A stretch of 64,000 bases of DNA from Arthrobacter psychrolactophilus. Lineage in GTDB: Bacteria; Actinomycetota; Actinomycetes; Actinomycetales; Micrococcaceae. Location of the stretch: contig NZ_QJVC01000019.1 of the NCBI RefSeq assembly GCF_003219795.1, positions 1 through 64,000 on the forward strand, given 5' to 3'. The position numbers and the translations under genes were made by a program. A model generated the notes under the pieces. That model saw nothing but the letters and a program-made list of their open reading frames with translations, was not told the origin of the DNA and did not search any database. The first letter of the stretch is position 1, and each line of letters opens with the position of its first letter. Below are positions 8,533-17,758 of this stretch, piece by piece.

Positions 8533-9855
8533 TTATTGACTAAGTGGGATACCTATTCCCTGATAAGTCCAGCCATTTGCTCGCCAATCTTCCGGATTGA
8601 TTGCGTTACGCCCGTCTAGGATTACTCGATCGTCAACAAGATTTCCGATGGTACCGGGATCGAGCTGCGTGTATTCATCCCACTCTGTAAGGAGGAGTAC
8701 CGCATTTGCATTAGTAACAGAGATTTTTAGATCTCTTTCATATTTGAGCTCTGGAAATCTCTTCATTGCATTTGCGAGACCTTCCGGATCAGTAACAGTG
8801 ACGTTGGCTCCTTGAAGCTGTAACTGAGCAGCGATGCTTAGCGCAGGGGAGTCCCTGACATCGTCACTGTTAGGTTTGAACGTTGCGCCGAGGACAGTTA
8901 TACGTTTACCGATCAATGAGCCTCCGCAAAGTTCGCGGGTGCGCTCCACGACTTTCGAACGTCGGCGCATGTTGATGGCATCCACTTCACGTAAGAAGGT
9001 GAGTGCTTGATCTGCGCCGAGTTCACCTGCACGGGCCATAAATGCTCGGATGTCCTTGGGGAGACAGCCGCCTCCAAACCCGATTCCTGCGTTTAGGAAT
9101 TTACGGCCAATTCGATCGTCCATGCCGATAGCGTCGGCCAACGAGGTAACATCTGCGCCGGCAACTTCACAGACCTCCGCCATAGCATTGATGAAGGAAA
9201 TCTTAGTTGCTAGGAATGAATTTGCGGCACTCTTGACTAGCTCAGCTGTTGCATAATTCACTATCAATCGGGGGGTGCCTACAGCGAGGGCAGCTTCATA
9301 TACGTGATCCAAGATTGATGCTGCTAAATGCCCTTTTTCGTCCTGGGAAATACCGTAGACAAGGCGGTCAGGTGTCAATGTGTCTTGGACGGCATGGCCT
9401 TCTCGTAAGAATTCGGGATTCCAGACAAGATGAGTCTCGGGTGCCCCGTGTTCGATGAGGGCAGCGATTCGCGAGGCGGTGCCGACGGGAACCGTGGATT
9501 TTCCAACAGCGACAGAACCTGGACGCATGTGTGGGATGAGCGCACTGAAAGCAGCGTCGACGTATTGGATATCGGCTGCATACTCACCTGATTTCTGAGG
9601 CGTACCGACACAGACAAAATGAACATCTGAATCCGAAATATCCGACATTTTAGTGCTGAATTGAAGACGCCCGGCCGAAAGAGCTTCATCTAAAAGTTCC
9701 GGTAGACCTGGTTCGAAGAATGGGGCATGTCCAGATTGAAGAGCTGTTACTTTATTGATATCGGTGTCGATTCCGATGACTTCATGCCCAAGTTTCGCCA
9801 TGGACGCTGCATGGACTGCGCCTAGGTAGCCACAGCCAATAACCGAGATTTTCAT
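8533..9855 (-). CDS. UDP-glucose/GDP-mannose dehydrogenase family protein
   Basis: 440 residues. An N-terminal NAD-binding Rossmann motif (ISVIGCGYLGAVHAA) is followed by FVCVGTPQ, KSTVPVGTA, NPEFLREGHAV and the catalytic cysteine in IGFGGGCLPKDIRAF (about C264), then a C-terminal UDP-binding domain (LGATFKPNSDDVRDSPAL). Such enzymes make UDP-glucuronate or a related uronate, feeding acidic sugars into the polymer. The ATG at 9855 has AAGGAA just upstream; a 12-residue N-terminal extension lacks this support. It is transcribed after the initiating transferase gene. Confidence 0.9.
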   Translation of the reverse strand: MKISVIGCGYLGAVHAASMAKLGHEVIGIDTDINKVTALQSGHAPFFEPGLPELLDEALSAGRLQFSTKMSDISDSDVHFVCVGTPQKSGEYAADIQYVDAAFSALIPHMRPGSVAVGKSTVPVGTASRIAALIEHGAPETHLVWNPEFLREGHAVQDTLTPDRLVYGISQDEKGHLAASILDHVYEAALAVGTPRLIVNYATAELVKSAANSFLATKISFINAMAEVCEVAGADVTSLADAIGMDDRIGRKFLNAGIGFGGGCLPKDIRAFMARAGELGADQALTFLREVDAINMRRRSKVVERTRELCGGSLIGKRITVLGATFKPNSDDVRDSPALSIAAQLQLQGANVTVTDPEGLANAMKRFPELKYERDLKISVTNANAVLLLTEWDEYTQLDPGTIGNLVDDRVILDGRNAINPEDWRANGWTYQGIGIPLSQ

Positions 9856-9890
9856 AGTTTCCTTAGTCGTCTTGCGATTTCGTGAAGTCA

Positions 9891-11402
9891 TTAGTAAGCG
9901 CCGTCAACCTTGATGACAGCTTTGAGGGTCTTGAGGAGGATGAGGATATCTCCTGCAAACGACCAATTTTCAACGTAGTAGAGATCGAGCCTAACTGTGT
10001 CCTCCCATGAAAGGTCGGAACGGCCGCTAACCTGCCAAAGACCGGTAATGCCCGGCTTGACCATGAATCGACGGTGGACATGTTTCTCGTAAGATTCAGC
10101 CTCTGATTCGAGGGGTGGACGTGGACCCACCAAGCTCATATTTCCCACAAGTACGTTCCAGAGCTGGGGAAGCTCATCGAGGCTAAACCTGCGCATCCAT
10201 TTTCCTGCGTTGGTCACTCGCGGGTCATTCTTCATTTTGAACATGACACCGTTTCCATCCGATTGTTCCGAAAGGACAGCCACTTGAGCCTCTGCATCGA
10301 CAACCATTGAACGGAATTTGAGCATCTTAAAGATGCTGCCCTTCAATCCAACTCGAGGTTGCTTGAAAAGAACGGGGCCTCTATCCGAACTCACAATAAT
10401 GGCGAGAACCAGAAGGACAGGCGACAATACAATAAGCAGCAATGATGCCGAAACGATGTCAAATACTCGTTTCGCGAACTGGGCCCCAGAGCTAAATTGT
10501 GGCGTGGATACATGTACTAGAGGAAGCCCTGCTACTGGCTGAACATGAACACGCGGTCCAGCAATGTCGGTGAGCGCTGGCGCCATGATGAGCCTGATTC
10601 GTAAGTCGGCTAGGGCCCAACCCAGATCACGGATTTCCTTGGGCGACATGGTGACTCCAGCAGACAAAGCAACGGTGTCCGCATCGTGGGTCGCGATGGA
10701 TTCCAAAATAGCTTCCACGGATTCACCGGTACCAGCAAGCTTCGTTCCTAGAGTCAATTCTGACAGGGAATGCGCCGCCGACAACCCAGGAATATGAGCG
10801 GCTATCGGGAGGAACCCGGCGGAAGGCTGACGTGTCAGTGAGCGAGCCAAGTGGGTAGCAGCTTGGGGCCCCGCGACCACGAGTACACGAGCTGACGAAT
10901 GACCATACTGTCGTTTCTTATGGAGCATTTGCCGTTGTATCCAACGTGCCAAAAGAATTCCCAAACTGCCGATTGGAAGTGCGAGGAGAACGTATCCTCG
11001 GGCCGTTTCAAGGCCAAACGCGTAAGAGAATATCGCAATCGTTCCGAACAACCATGTTGTTGCGGTAAGTACCAATTTAAATTCGTCAGTTCCAGATCCG
11101 ACGATACGAATCTTTCGGCTGTCCCATGCGCCCAGCATGATGTACCAAATCAGACCCAGAATGACTCCGCACAACCAATATGAAATAGTCAGGCGACCGA
11201 TCTGCAGGTCTGATTTTTCAAAGCCAAATCGTACCAGCTGAGCCGCCAAGAGGGCCCAGACGATGATTGTCCCATCGACCCAACGAAGCCTTCTAACGTA
11301 GGCTTGACGCCAGTTCCTGCACTCGGCTTTCGAATCGAAGGATTTATTGCCATCCGTTAACGTTTCTGAGAGCTCTTCGCTCTCCAATGATCCATACCCC
11401 AA
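9891..11402 (-). CDS. Polyprenyl glycosylphosphotransferase (initiating sugar transferase)
   Basis: 503 residues. Four to five N-terminal membrane segments, a soluble CoA-binding-like domain ([19 protein letters not shown]) and a C-terminal bacterial sugar transferase domain from about residue 305: [10 protein letters not shown], one more membrane segment, [35 protein letters not shown] and [17 protein letters not shown]. It transfers a sugar-1-phosphate to undecaprenyl phosphate and starts the repeat unit. The start is TTG at 11402, with GGAG six bases upstream. It is the first gene of the polysaccharide operon, divergent from the LCP gene. Confidence 0.92.
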   Translation of the reverse strand: MGYGSLESEELSETLTDGNKSFDSKAECRNWRQAYVRRLRWVDGTIIVWALLAAQLVRFGFEKSDLQIGRLTISYWLCGVILGLIWYIMLGAWDSRKIRIVGSGTDEFKLVLTATTWLFGTIAIFSYAFGLETARGYVLLALPIGSLGILLARWIQRQMLHKKRQYGHSSARVLVVAGPQAATHLARSLTRQPSAGFLPIAAHIPGLSAAHSLSELTLGTKLAGTGESVEAILESIATHDADTVALSAGVTMSPKEIRDLGWALADLRIRLIMAPALTDIAGPRVHVQPVAGLPLVHVSTPQFSSGAQFAKRVFDIVSASLLLIVLSPVLLVLAIIVSSDRGPVLFKQPRVGLKGSIFKMLKFRSMVVDAEAQVAVLSEQSDGNGVMFKMKNDPRVTNAGKWMRRFSLDELPQLWNVLVGNMSLVGPRPPLESEAESYEKHVHRRFMVKPGITGLWQVSGRSDLSWEDTVRLDLYYVENWSFAGDILILLKTLKAVIKVDGAY

Positions 11403-11537
11403 TTGAACTCCACGCTTCAGCCAAATAGCTCGAAAGCCCTGACTCAGTTGGCACTACACGACAAATGAATCAGAGCGATTTTTATCTGTAATGCCTAATA
11501 CCCAGCAATTAACAGCCCTCTCAAAGAATGATACAGG

Positions 11538-11570
11538 AGGATTGTCAGAGGATTGTCAGAGGATTGCCGG
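11538..11570. repeat. Three phased 11-bp direct repeats in the divergent EPS/LCP promoter region
   Basis: AGGATTGTCAG occurs twice head to tail (11538-11548, 11549-11559) and a third time as AGGATTGCCGG (11560-11570). The 11-base period is close to one turn of DNA, so a protein could bind all three on one face. The site lies in the 262 bases between the divergent initiating transferase gene and the LCP gene. No promoter boxes are obvious enough to call. Confidence 0.6.
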
Positions 11571-11664
11571 ACTCTACTAGGTGAGGCATCGTTGATGAAG
11601 GTGAGCATTGAAGGTGAGATGATGGGAGCACTATTTTTTGCCGGTCGAGTAGAGGGTTTCACAC

Positions 11665-12723
11665 GTGAGTAGTCCGTTGGAAGAAGTCATGGGTTCGCGC
11701 GCCCAACAGAGGGAAGCCCTCAGAGACAAACGCCACACTCGTAGAAACGTTCTCTTGGTATTCCTAGCATTTGTTGTTCTTGCAGCCGTGATTGCTGGTG
11801 CCTTCGTTTTTAACCTGGCACATTCCTTTGACAGCAAAACCCAAAAAATTGAACAGGCTTTTCCGTCTGAATCGCTCCGGCCCACTAAAGCTGCCGCAGC
11901 CGCAGAGGTCACGAATATTCTGGTGCTAGGCAGCGACAGCCGTGGAGACGGTCTGGATCTAGCCGAAGAAGGCGCCGGGTCAAACCAGCGCTCAGACACC
12001 ATGATGATGGTTCATATTCCGTCCGATCACAAGAGTGTTTACACAATGTCCATCATGAGGGACACCTGGGTAGATATTCCGGGACATGGCCAAGCGAAGA
12101 TCAATGCGGCCATGGCTTTTGGCGGGGTCCCGCTTGTAGTTCAGACGCTCGAGGGAATGTTTGACTCCCGGATTGACCATGTCATGATGGTCGATTTTGA
12201 GGGTTTCAAGGCCATCACTGATTCGGTGGGTGGGGTGGAGATCGATAATCCGATCGCATTCAAGAGCAGCCATGAAGCCGGGCACATGTTTATCCGGGGC
12301 CTGCAGACCTTGTCGGGTGACCAGGCTTTGGCTTTTGTCCGTGAGCGCTACGCCTTTACCGATGGTGACTACCAGCGTGTGAGGAACCAGCAGATATTCC
12401 TTAAGGCACTATTCTCCGAGGTTCTCACGCCGGCAACACTGGCGAACCCGGTAAAAATTACGAGCCTGGTCGATGAGTTCTCACCCTATGTGAGTGTGGA
12501 CAAAACACTCAACGCAACCTCGATTGCTGGCTTGGCCCTCAAATTGAAGAATGTGCGATCAAGTGACATTAAGTCGTTCACCTTGCCCAACCTTGGCACG
12601 GGAACATCTGCAGATCGACAGTCAATTGTCATCAATGATGAGAAGTCTGTGCAAGAGATCGCTCAGGTCATGAAGGAAGATCAGCTGGGCTCTTACTTGG
12701 ACGTCAAGGGATTATTGGGCTAG
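11665..12723 (+). CDS. LytR-CpsA-Psr (LCP) family protein
   Basis: 352 residues: a basic cytoplasmic start (DKRHTRRN), one membrane segment at about residues 28-50, then an extracellular LCP domain with NILVLGSDSRGDG, RSDTMMMVHI, SIMRDTWVDIPGHG, KINAAMAFGG, GVEIDNP and ALAFVRERYAFTDGDYQRVRNQQ. LCP proteins move lipid-linked glycopolymers onto peptidoglycan and use the conserved Asp/Arg residues to hold the pyrophosphate. Lying next to the exopolysaccharide operon, it may anchor that polymer to the wall. Start GTG at 11665 has AGAGGG upstream; ATG at 11689 with GGAAG is an equally good alternative. Confidence 0.9.
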   Translation: MSSPLEEVMGSRAQQREALRDKRHTRRNVLLVFLAFVVLAAVIAGAFVFNLAHSFDSKTQKIEQAFPSESLRPTKAAAAAEVTNILVLGSDSRGDGLDLAEEGAGSNQRSDTMMMVHIPSDHKSVYTMSIMRDTWVDIPGHGQAKINAAMAFGGVPLVVQTLEGMFDSRIDHVMMVDFEGFKAITDSVGGVEIDNPIAFKSSHEAGHMFIRGLQTLSGDQALAFVRERYAFTDGDYQRVRNQQIFLKALFSEVLTPATLANPVKITSLVDEFSPYVSVDKTLNATSIAGLALKLKNVRSSDIKSFTLPNLGTGTSADRQSIVINDEKSVQEIAQVMKEDQLGSYLDVKGLLG

Positions 12724-12738
12724 ATAAGTTTGGATCGT

Positions 12739-12780
12739 CTGGGGCATCGGCGGCTATTTGCTGAGCCGCCGATGCCCCAG
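12739..12780. terminator. Bidirectional hairpin between LCP and VanZ genes
   Basis: Perfect 17-bp arms (12739-12755 and 12764-12780) with an 8-base loop. It lies 15 bases after the LCP stop and reaches into the 3' end of the convergent VanZ gene. No U-tract follows on either side. Confidence 0.75.
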
Positions 12781-13167
12781 GTAAAAGGCCAGAGCTCCTA
12801 ACCCGGCACCTATTGAGTTGGCGAGAATATCCAGCCCCGTAGCATAGCGATCTGGAAGAGACGTTGCCTGTGTCAATTCGATCAGGCACGAGACGAGCAT
12901 CCCGGCAATGACTCCCAAGAAACCATTCTTAAACCAGATGGACGCAATGAGTCCCATGGGTATAAACATAGCGATATTGGCGGTAAATTCAACAAAATTA
13001 TAGTCAATAAAACGGGGCGTGCCGTGGCGATGGAGCCAGCTGAGCACGGCGTTAAGCGTTCCTGATGCCGGACGGTCTACTGGTGTTGGCCAAAAAACAA
13101 CGAGCAATACAGCCAAGAGATACAAGATGGCCGCGGCCATGGCGATTCGGTGGTGACGCTTGATCAT
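12754..13167 (-). CDS. VanZ-like membrane protein
   Basis: 137 residues with four predicted membrane segments and VanZ-family features: a short N-terminal segment followed by VFWPTPVDRP, then NFVEFTANIAMFIPMG, CLIELTQ and DILANSIGAGLGALAFY. The Glu in IELTQ and the Asp in DILANS are conserved in the family. The function of VanZ proteins is poorly defined; one member affects teicoplanin sensitivity, but most are not resistance genes. The final codons overlap the hairpin at 12739-12780. The gene is convergent with LCP and downstream of nhaA. Confidence 0.85.
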   Translation of the reverse strand: MIKRHHRIAMAAAILYLLAVLLVVFWPTPVDRPASGTLNAVLSWLHRHGTPRFIDYNFVEFTANIAMFIPMGLIASIWFKNGFLGVIAGMLVSCLIELTQATSLPDRYATGLDILANSIGAGLGALAFYLGHRRLSK

Positions 13168-13211
13168 CTATTTCAGTCTTCTTGGGGGCAGAGTCTCTTG
13201 CGAGTTTAGCG

Positions 13212-14570
13212 CTAGTGACTTGTAGTCGTGTCAGTGCCTGGCTGGAAGACATCGGGGACGCCGTCACCATCGGCATCCACTGACTCTACATAGGCGATCT
13301 TTCGGTAGTGGCGGTTACGGCTGCGCAGCACGACAGAAGCCAGCAGCGCTGAGACGATTGACCCGGCGAGAATGGCAACCTTGGCGTGACTGTAATGAGG
13401 CGAATCATCACCAAAGCTGAGCTCACTGATCAAGAGCGAGACGGTGAAGCCGACTCCCGCGAGAAGCGCTAAACCTGCCACATCAACCCACGCGAGACCG
13501 TCATCAAGTTCCGCCTTGCTGGTCTTCGTCACTAGCCAAGTGGCACCAAAGACGCCGATGAACTTTCCTGCCACGAGCGCCAAGACAATTCCAATGGCGA
13601 CGCTGTCTGTGAAAGCGCTCTTGAGCCCTGCAAGTCCACCCAGGGCAACTCCCGCGGAGAAGAACGCAAACAGTGGTACAGCGAAGCCTGCTGAAATTGG
13701 TCGCATGATGTGCTCAAAGTGTTCAGCCATTCCAGGGCCTGCCTCCGGACCGCCATTCTTCAGACTGCGAATCACGGGGACAGCGAATCCGAGGAGGACG
13801 CCGGCAACCGTCGCGTGGACGCCCGAGGCATGAACCAATGCCCAGGTGGCTGCGGCGAGAGGGATGAGCAAGTACCAAGCCCGAATTCGTTTCTGCACCA
13901 GCCAAGTGAAGGCAAGCAACGGCAGAACTGCCAACGCAAGGTATTGGAAGTGCATTTCTCCCGGATAGAACACGGCGATGATAGCGATGGCGATCAAGTC
14001 ATCTACGACGGCAAGGGTCAACAAGAAGGTACGCAAAGCGCTTGGCAGATGCGTGCTGATGACCGCCAAAACGGCCAAGGCAAAGGCGATGTCCGTAGCG
14101 GTGGGTATGGCCCATCCCTTGAGGACCTCTGGTCCGGCCGAGTAATTCACGAGGGCGAAAATCACCGCGGGAACAATGACTCCGCCGACGGCTGCCGTGA
14201 TGGGGACAACGGCGCGGGCGGGATTCCTAAGATCCCCGGCAACAAATTCGCGTTTGAGTTCAAGCCCGGCAACAAAGAAGAAGATTGCGAGGAGGCCATC
14301 CGCAGCCCAAGTACCCAGACTCAGGTTCAAATGCAGGAATTCGGGACCGACTTTGAAGTCACGGAGATTAAAGTATGCGTCCGCAATGGGGGAGTTAGCC
14401 CAGACAAGGGCAAGAACGGTTGCCGCCAACAACAATGCGCCGCCCACTGTTTCTGAGCGAAGGATGGTGCTGATCCGAAGGGATTCGCTGTAGCTACCAC
14501 GGCTGAAGATCCGGAGCCGGTTCGATGATTTCATAGGTGCAAGTGCTCTCGATTGAACTGAGTGGGACAA
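13212..14570 (-). CDS. nhaA: Na+/H+ antiporter NhaA
   Basis: 452 residues, within the range of actinobacterial NhaA proteins, which often have a tail. Twelve or so membrane segments; [28 protein letters not shown] and [11 protein letters not shown] carry the paired aspartates that bind sodium and protons. It exchanges internal sodium for protons at the cell membrane. The C-terminus has a short soluble tail [16 protein letters not shown] resembling a calcium-binding DxDxDG loop, which is unusual. Start TTG at 14570 has AAGG seven bases upstream; an internal ATG at 14534 has no clear ribosome-binding site. Confidence 0.93.
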   Translation of the reverse strand: MSHSVQSRALAPMKSSNRLRIFSRGSYSESLRISTILRSETVGGALLLAATVLALVWANSPIADAYFNLRDFKVGPEFLHLNLSLGTWAADGLLAIFFFVAGLELKREFVAGDLRNPARAVVPITAAVGGVIVPAVIFALVNYSAGPEVLKGWAIPTATDIAFALAVLAVISTHLPSALRTFLLTLAVVDDLIAIAIIAVFYPGEMHFQYLALAVLPLLAFTWLVQKRIRAWYLLIPLAAATWALVHASGVHATVAGVLLGFAVPVIRSLKNGGPEAGPGMAEHFEHIMRPISAGFAVPLFAFFSAGVALGGLAGLKSAFTDSVAIGIVLALVAGKFIGVFGATWLVTKTSKAELDDGLAWVDVAGLALLAGVGFTVSLLISELSFGDDSPHYSHAKVAILAGSIVSALLASVVLRSRNRHYRKIAYVESVDADGDGVPDVFQPGTDTTTSH

Positions 14571-14818
14571 AACGCCTTGGGGTCACCAAAGACATCGCCG
14601 ACCAGACTTCCCGGCACACCTGAGTTCTACATTACAGGGTGTGGAACTCTCGGAGGGACCGCAGTGGGAAATTCATGAAAGTGCCTCATCTCAGTTGCGA
14701 ACAGCAGAGAATTATCCTCAACGTAATGATTGATGTAGCAATCGCATGTTGTTCCAATGTGGGCTTGAGTGGGAATGATTGCCTACTGGGGGCATGATCT
14801 TTAGATTAAGGACCACTC

Positions 14819-15367
14819 ATGAAAAAGGTTATGAAGGCAGCCATTGCGGCTGGCGCAGCAAGCGCACTCCTGCTCGGGGGAGCAGGAACCTACGCGCTGT
14901 GGAATGGCACAGACGACATTAACGCAGGAACCGTGACAACTGGCCACCTGACACTCGATGCCACAGCTGCAGGTGTTTGGTCGGACGCGAGCACGGACGC
15001 CGCGAATACCACATTCAATCCGGCCACCGATCGGCTCGTTCCAGGCGACACTGTCACCTTTGAGCAGACCGTCAGTATCTCCGCCGAGGGAAAGAACTTG
15101 AAGGGGGCCTTGGAAGTTGGAACCCTGAATGCTGTTCCGGTGGCCTTGGCCGGCCAGGTCTCCGTTGACTTGGCCGCTGATGCCACCGCCGCGGGTCTGA
15201 GCAAAGTGGGTAACGTTATTTCCTTTGCCGCTCCCGGAAATTACGACATTCCCGTCACGATCACAGTGACCTTCGATGCCGGAACCGCGGGCTCGACCCC
15301 GGTCGGGACCATGGATCAGGCCCTCGACCTCGGCGCTTTGACGCTGAACCTCAACCAGGTTCGCTAA
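14819..15367 (+). CDS. SipW-tag exported protein, TasA/camelysin-like
   Basis: 182 residues. The N-terminus has lysines, a hydrophobic core and the sequence LLLGGAGTYALWNGTDDINA (18-37) followed by GTVTTGHLTL, closely resembling the processing region of TasA and camelysin, which SipW-type signal peptidases cut. The mature part is beta-rich with few charges and no cysteine (DTVTFEQTVSISAEG; YDIPVTITVTFDAG). TasA-like proteins form matrix fibres in Bacillus; the same role here is inference. AAGGA lies before the ATG. It is first in the run of genes that includes two SipW-type peptidases. Confidence 0.8.
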   Translation: MKKVMKAAIAAGAASALLLGGAGTYALWNGTDDINAGTVTTGHLTLDATAAGVWSDASTDAANTTFNPATDRLVPGDTVTFEQTVSISAEGKNLKGALEVGTLNAVPVALAGQVSVDLAADATAAGLSKVGNVISFAAPGNYDIPVTITVTFDAGTAGSTPVGTMDQALDLGALTLNLNQVR

Positions 15368-15393
15368 CCGCCGGCTGATACCGCTCAAACCGG

Positions 15394-15984
15394 TTGCGTA
15401 GAATCCTCTCGATCGCCATTGCGGCGGCCGTGCTCGTGGTGCTCTTTGCCAGCGCCCAAGGCACGGCCGCACTTTGGCGTGCCGAGGGACAGCTGCAACC
15501 GGGAACCGTCACCACCGGGTCATTGGCGCTGACAGCGGGCGACGGGGTTAGCTCGGCTCAAGATTTTCCCTTCGCCGGATTGAACGCCTCCGCACTACTT
15601 CCTGGTGGTTATACTCAGGCACCGCTGGTACTAAGCAATGCCGGCTCTGTGGACCTGGGCTACACCTTGGCTGGAGCGGTTTCGCAAACGCCAAGCCCGA
15701 CTCCTGCAGACAATGAATTGGCTGCACGGGTACAGCTGATCATCTTCGCCGTGGCTGGCCAAAGCAGTTGTACACCAACATCGGCCATCCTTGGCACACC
15801 TCTCTATACAGGGCCGTTGCTCAGCACCGCCGCATTTTCACAACGCAGAACACTCACAGCCCAAGGCAGTCCAGCTGCGGCAGAAACACTGTGCGTTCGG
15901 CTCGCCTTGCCCGCCAATGCTCCGCAAGCGGCGGCCGGTGGGCGTGTGGCACTTGTCTTGTCATGGCGAGGTGAGCAGCAATGA
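15394..15984 (+). CDS. SipW-tag exported protein
   Basis: 196 residues starting with TTG. The signal region ends in SAQGTAALWRAEGQLQPGTVTTGSLAL, repeating the GTVTTGxLxL pattern of the preceding gene. The mature part looks like a beta-sandwich domain (PLVLSNAGSVDLGYTLAGAV) with two cysteines (C126, SSCTP; C171, TLCVRLALP) that could form a disulfide outside the cell. No family name can be assigned with confidence. It lies 26 bases after the TasA-like gene, and its stop overlaps the first signal peptidase start as ATGA. Confidence 0.7.
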   Translation: MRRILSIAIAAAVLVVLFASAQGTAALWRAEGQLQPGTVTTGSLALTAGDGVSSAQDFPFAGLNASALLPGGYTQAPLVLSNAGSVDLGYTLAGAVSQTPSPTPADNELAARVQLIIFAVAGQSSCTPTSAILGTPLYTGPLLSTAAFSQRRTLTAQGSPAAAETLCVRLALPANAPQAAAGGRVALVLSWRGEQQ

Positions 15985-16574
15985 GTGCCGTGAACCGAGA
16001 AGCTGTGGTGAGTGGCCGCCGTCGAGCTTCCCCTCAGGAAGAACGAACCGGAGTGATGTGGTGGCTGGGACAGATCGTGTCCTGGCTGATCTTGCTGAGC
16101 GTCCTCGCCGTCGCGGCCGTCATGATTGTCGTTCCAAGAGTGGGAGGTGCCACGGCCTACACGGTGTTGACCGGTTCCATGGAGCCCGGGATGCCGCCCG
16201 GCAGTCTGGCAGTGGTGCGGCCCGTGGATCCGGCGCACTTGCGCACGGGCGACGTCATCACCTATCAGTTGAGATCGGGGGAGCCCGCCGTGGTCACGCA
16301 CCGCATTGTGGGTGTTGGGGCGACGACGCGAGGCGAGCTGCGGTTCACGACGCGTGGTGACGCCAATTCGGCCGAGGATCCTCCCGTGCAGCCGGAGCAG
16401 ATCCGCGGCCGCCTGTGGTACCAAATGCCCTGGCTTGGCTACGTCAATACGGCCCTGACGGGGTCGCAGCGGCAGTGGCTCAGCGTGGCGATTGCCGCCG
16501 GGCTGTTTGGCTATGCGGCGTTGATGTTAGGCAGTGCCTGGCGCGAGCGACGTGAAAGGAGCAGGCAATCGTGA
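15981..16574 (+). CDS. Signal peptidase I, SipW (S26B, Ser/His) type
   Basis: 197 residues. One N-terminal membrane segment (about 33-52), TVLTGSMEPGMPPGSL with catalytic Ser66, VVTHRIVG with His107 where ordinary bacterial enzymes have lysine, and TRGDANSAED with D127/D133; a second membrane segment lies at about 167-184. The Ser/His arrangement is that of SipW and eukaryotic/archaeal signal peptidases. In Bacillus SipW processes TasA and TapA. Its neighbours encode proteins with SipW-type signal regions, so they are the natural substrates. Overlaps both neighbours by four bases. Confidence 0.88.
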   Translation: MSAVNREAVVSGRRRASPQEERTGVMWWLGQIVSWLILLSVLAVAAVMIVVPRVGGATAYTVLTGSMEPGMPPGSLAVVRPVDPAHLRTGDVITYQLRSGEPAVVTHRIVGVGATTRGELRFTTRGDANSAEDPPVQPEQIRGRLWYQMPWLGYVNTALTGSQRQWLSVAIAAGLFGYAALMLGSAWRERRERSRQS

Positions 16575-17179
16575 CCGCGGCAGTTTCGCGTGCCAGAACT
16601 TTGGCCTTAGCACTTGTGGTTTCCGCGGCGCTCTTATTAAGTCCGACGGCGGCCACAGCCTCTGTCCTTCCTCTCACGACGCGTGGGGCTGAGCAGGCGA
16701 TTTTTTCCTATAGTTCCGACGGGGTGGCATTTTCCGCGGCAGTGCCGGCGCTTTTTGCCGATGTGCCCAAGCTAGTCCCCGGGGAGAGTATCGACAAGGA
16801 TCTATGGGTGCGTAATGACAATGACGCCAGCTATCACGTGTCCCTCGGTGCCCAGTCTGCGGAACTGTTGGGGGACAAGAACGAGGTGAGGCTGTCGTCG
16901 TCGTCCGTTCTGAGTCTGGAACCGGGTGAGATGGGAGTCCTGCAACTGAGGCTCTCGCTTCCGGAGCTGGCCGATAATACAAGCCAAGGCCGAAGCTGGC
17001 ACGTGGGGCTGCGCTTCCAGACGAGCGAGATCGTGCCCGTCCGGAACACTGAACTGGGCCACACGGGTGGAATCTCGGCCGCCTGGCAACTGGCGATTCT
17101 GACATTGCTGGGAGGCTGTGGATTGCTCTGGGGTATTCGGAGAAGGAAGAGTTCACACACAGTGGGGGAGGAAACATAA
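16571..17179 (+). CDS. Exported protein with sortase-like C-terminal anchor
   Basis: 202 residues. A standard Sec signal peptide (LALALVVSAALLLSPTAATA, about 11-30), a beta-rich domain (KLVPGESIDKDLWVRNDND; LEPGEMGVLQLRLSLPE) resembling DUF916/WxL-type or immunoglobulin-like folds, then LGHTGG at 162-167, a hydrophobic segment 171-189 and a basic tail RRRK. This order matches a sortase sorting signal, with LGHTG in place of LPxTG. It might alternatively remain a membrane protein. GTG start overlapping the peptidase stop; the stop overlaps the next ATG (TAATG). Confidence 0.6.
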   Translation: MTAAVSRARTLALALVVSAALLLSPTAATASVLPLTTRGAEQAIFSYSSDGVAFSAAVPALFADVPKLVPGESIDKDLWVRNDNDASYHVSLGAQSAELLGDKNEVRLSSSSVLSLEPGEMGVLQLRLSLPELADNTSQGRSWHVGLRFQTSEIVPVRNTELGHTGGISAAWQLAILTLLGGCGLLWGIRRRKSSHTVGEET

Positions 17180-17757
17180 TGAAGAGGACTCAGTCGGCGC
17201 GCCGTTCGATGCAGATTAAGGCCATGCTCTCCCTCGGCATGCTGGTGGGATTGGGTGCGGTCTCAACGCTGGCTTCGTGGACGGGTGGAGCCACGGCCAC
17301 GGCGCACATTACTGCGGCGACGGTTTCGCTGGGGATTGGAGGGACGGCCGGCGGCGCCACGACATACACGGTGCCCATCACAGGCAGCAATTGGTATCCG
17401 GGGATGAGCCAGGCGCAGAAACTCGTGGTGACAAATACCAGCACCGTGGCGGTTCCGTACTCTATCTCCGGAAGCTTCACGGATGTCCCTGCCGCGGGGC
17501 TGGGGCTGGCCATGACCCTGCTGGTCAGTGATGGCGCGGTCCAAGGAACAACGTCGAATGCCACCTGTTCCGGGGCTCAGATTCTCAAGAAAGACGCGAT
17601 GGCCGCATTTACCGCCCCCGTTAACCGTGGCTCATTGGCGGCGGGGGCTTCCGATACCTTCTGCGTGCAGTACCAGCTGCCATTGGGGGCGGCTAATACG
17701 CTTCAGGGCGCCACCACCTCGATGACCTTGACGTTTACTGCCACGGTGGGGTCTTGA
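17179..17757 (+). CDS. SipW-tag exported protein
   Basis: 192 residues. An N-terminal basic region (QSARRSMQIK), a hydrophobic core and VSTLASWTGGATATAHITAA, again with the aromatic-containing tag seen in the other two substrates. The mature part is beta-rich, Ala/Thr/Gly-heavy, with WYPGMSQAQKLVVTNTSTVA followed by a probable sandwich fold and two cysteines (C122 in NATCSG, C155 in DTFCVQY). It could be a matrix or surface subunit. It sits between the anchor-like protein and the second signal peptidase, one base before the latter's start. Confidence 0.7.
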   Translation: MKRTQSARRSMQIKAMLSLGMLVGLGAVSTLASWTGGATATAHITAATVSLGIGGTAGGATTYTVPITGSNWYPGMSQAQKLVVTNTSTVAVPYSISGSFTDVPAAGLGLAMTLLVSDGAVQGTTSNATCSGAQILKKDAMAAFTAPVNRGSLAAGASDTFCVQYQLPLGAANTLQGATTSMTLTFTATVGS

Positions 17758-17758
17758 G

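Noticed and set aside
12754-13167. Vancomycin or teicoplanin resistance gene
   Set aside because: VanZ-like proteins are widespread without resistance; no van genes are nearby.
15981-16574. Ordinary bacterial signal peptidase I (LepB)
   Set aside because: The lysine general base is replaced by histidine (THRIVG), so it is of the SipW/Sec11 type.
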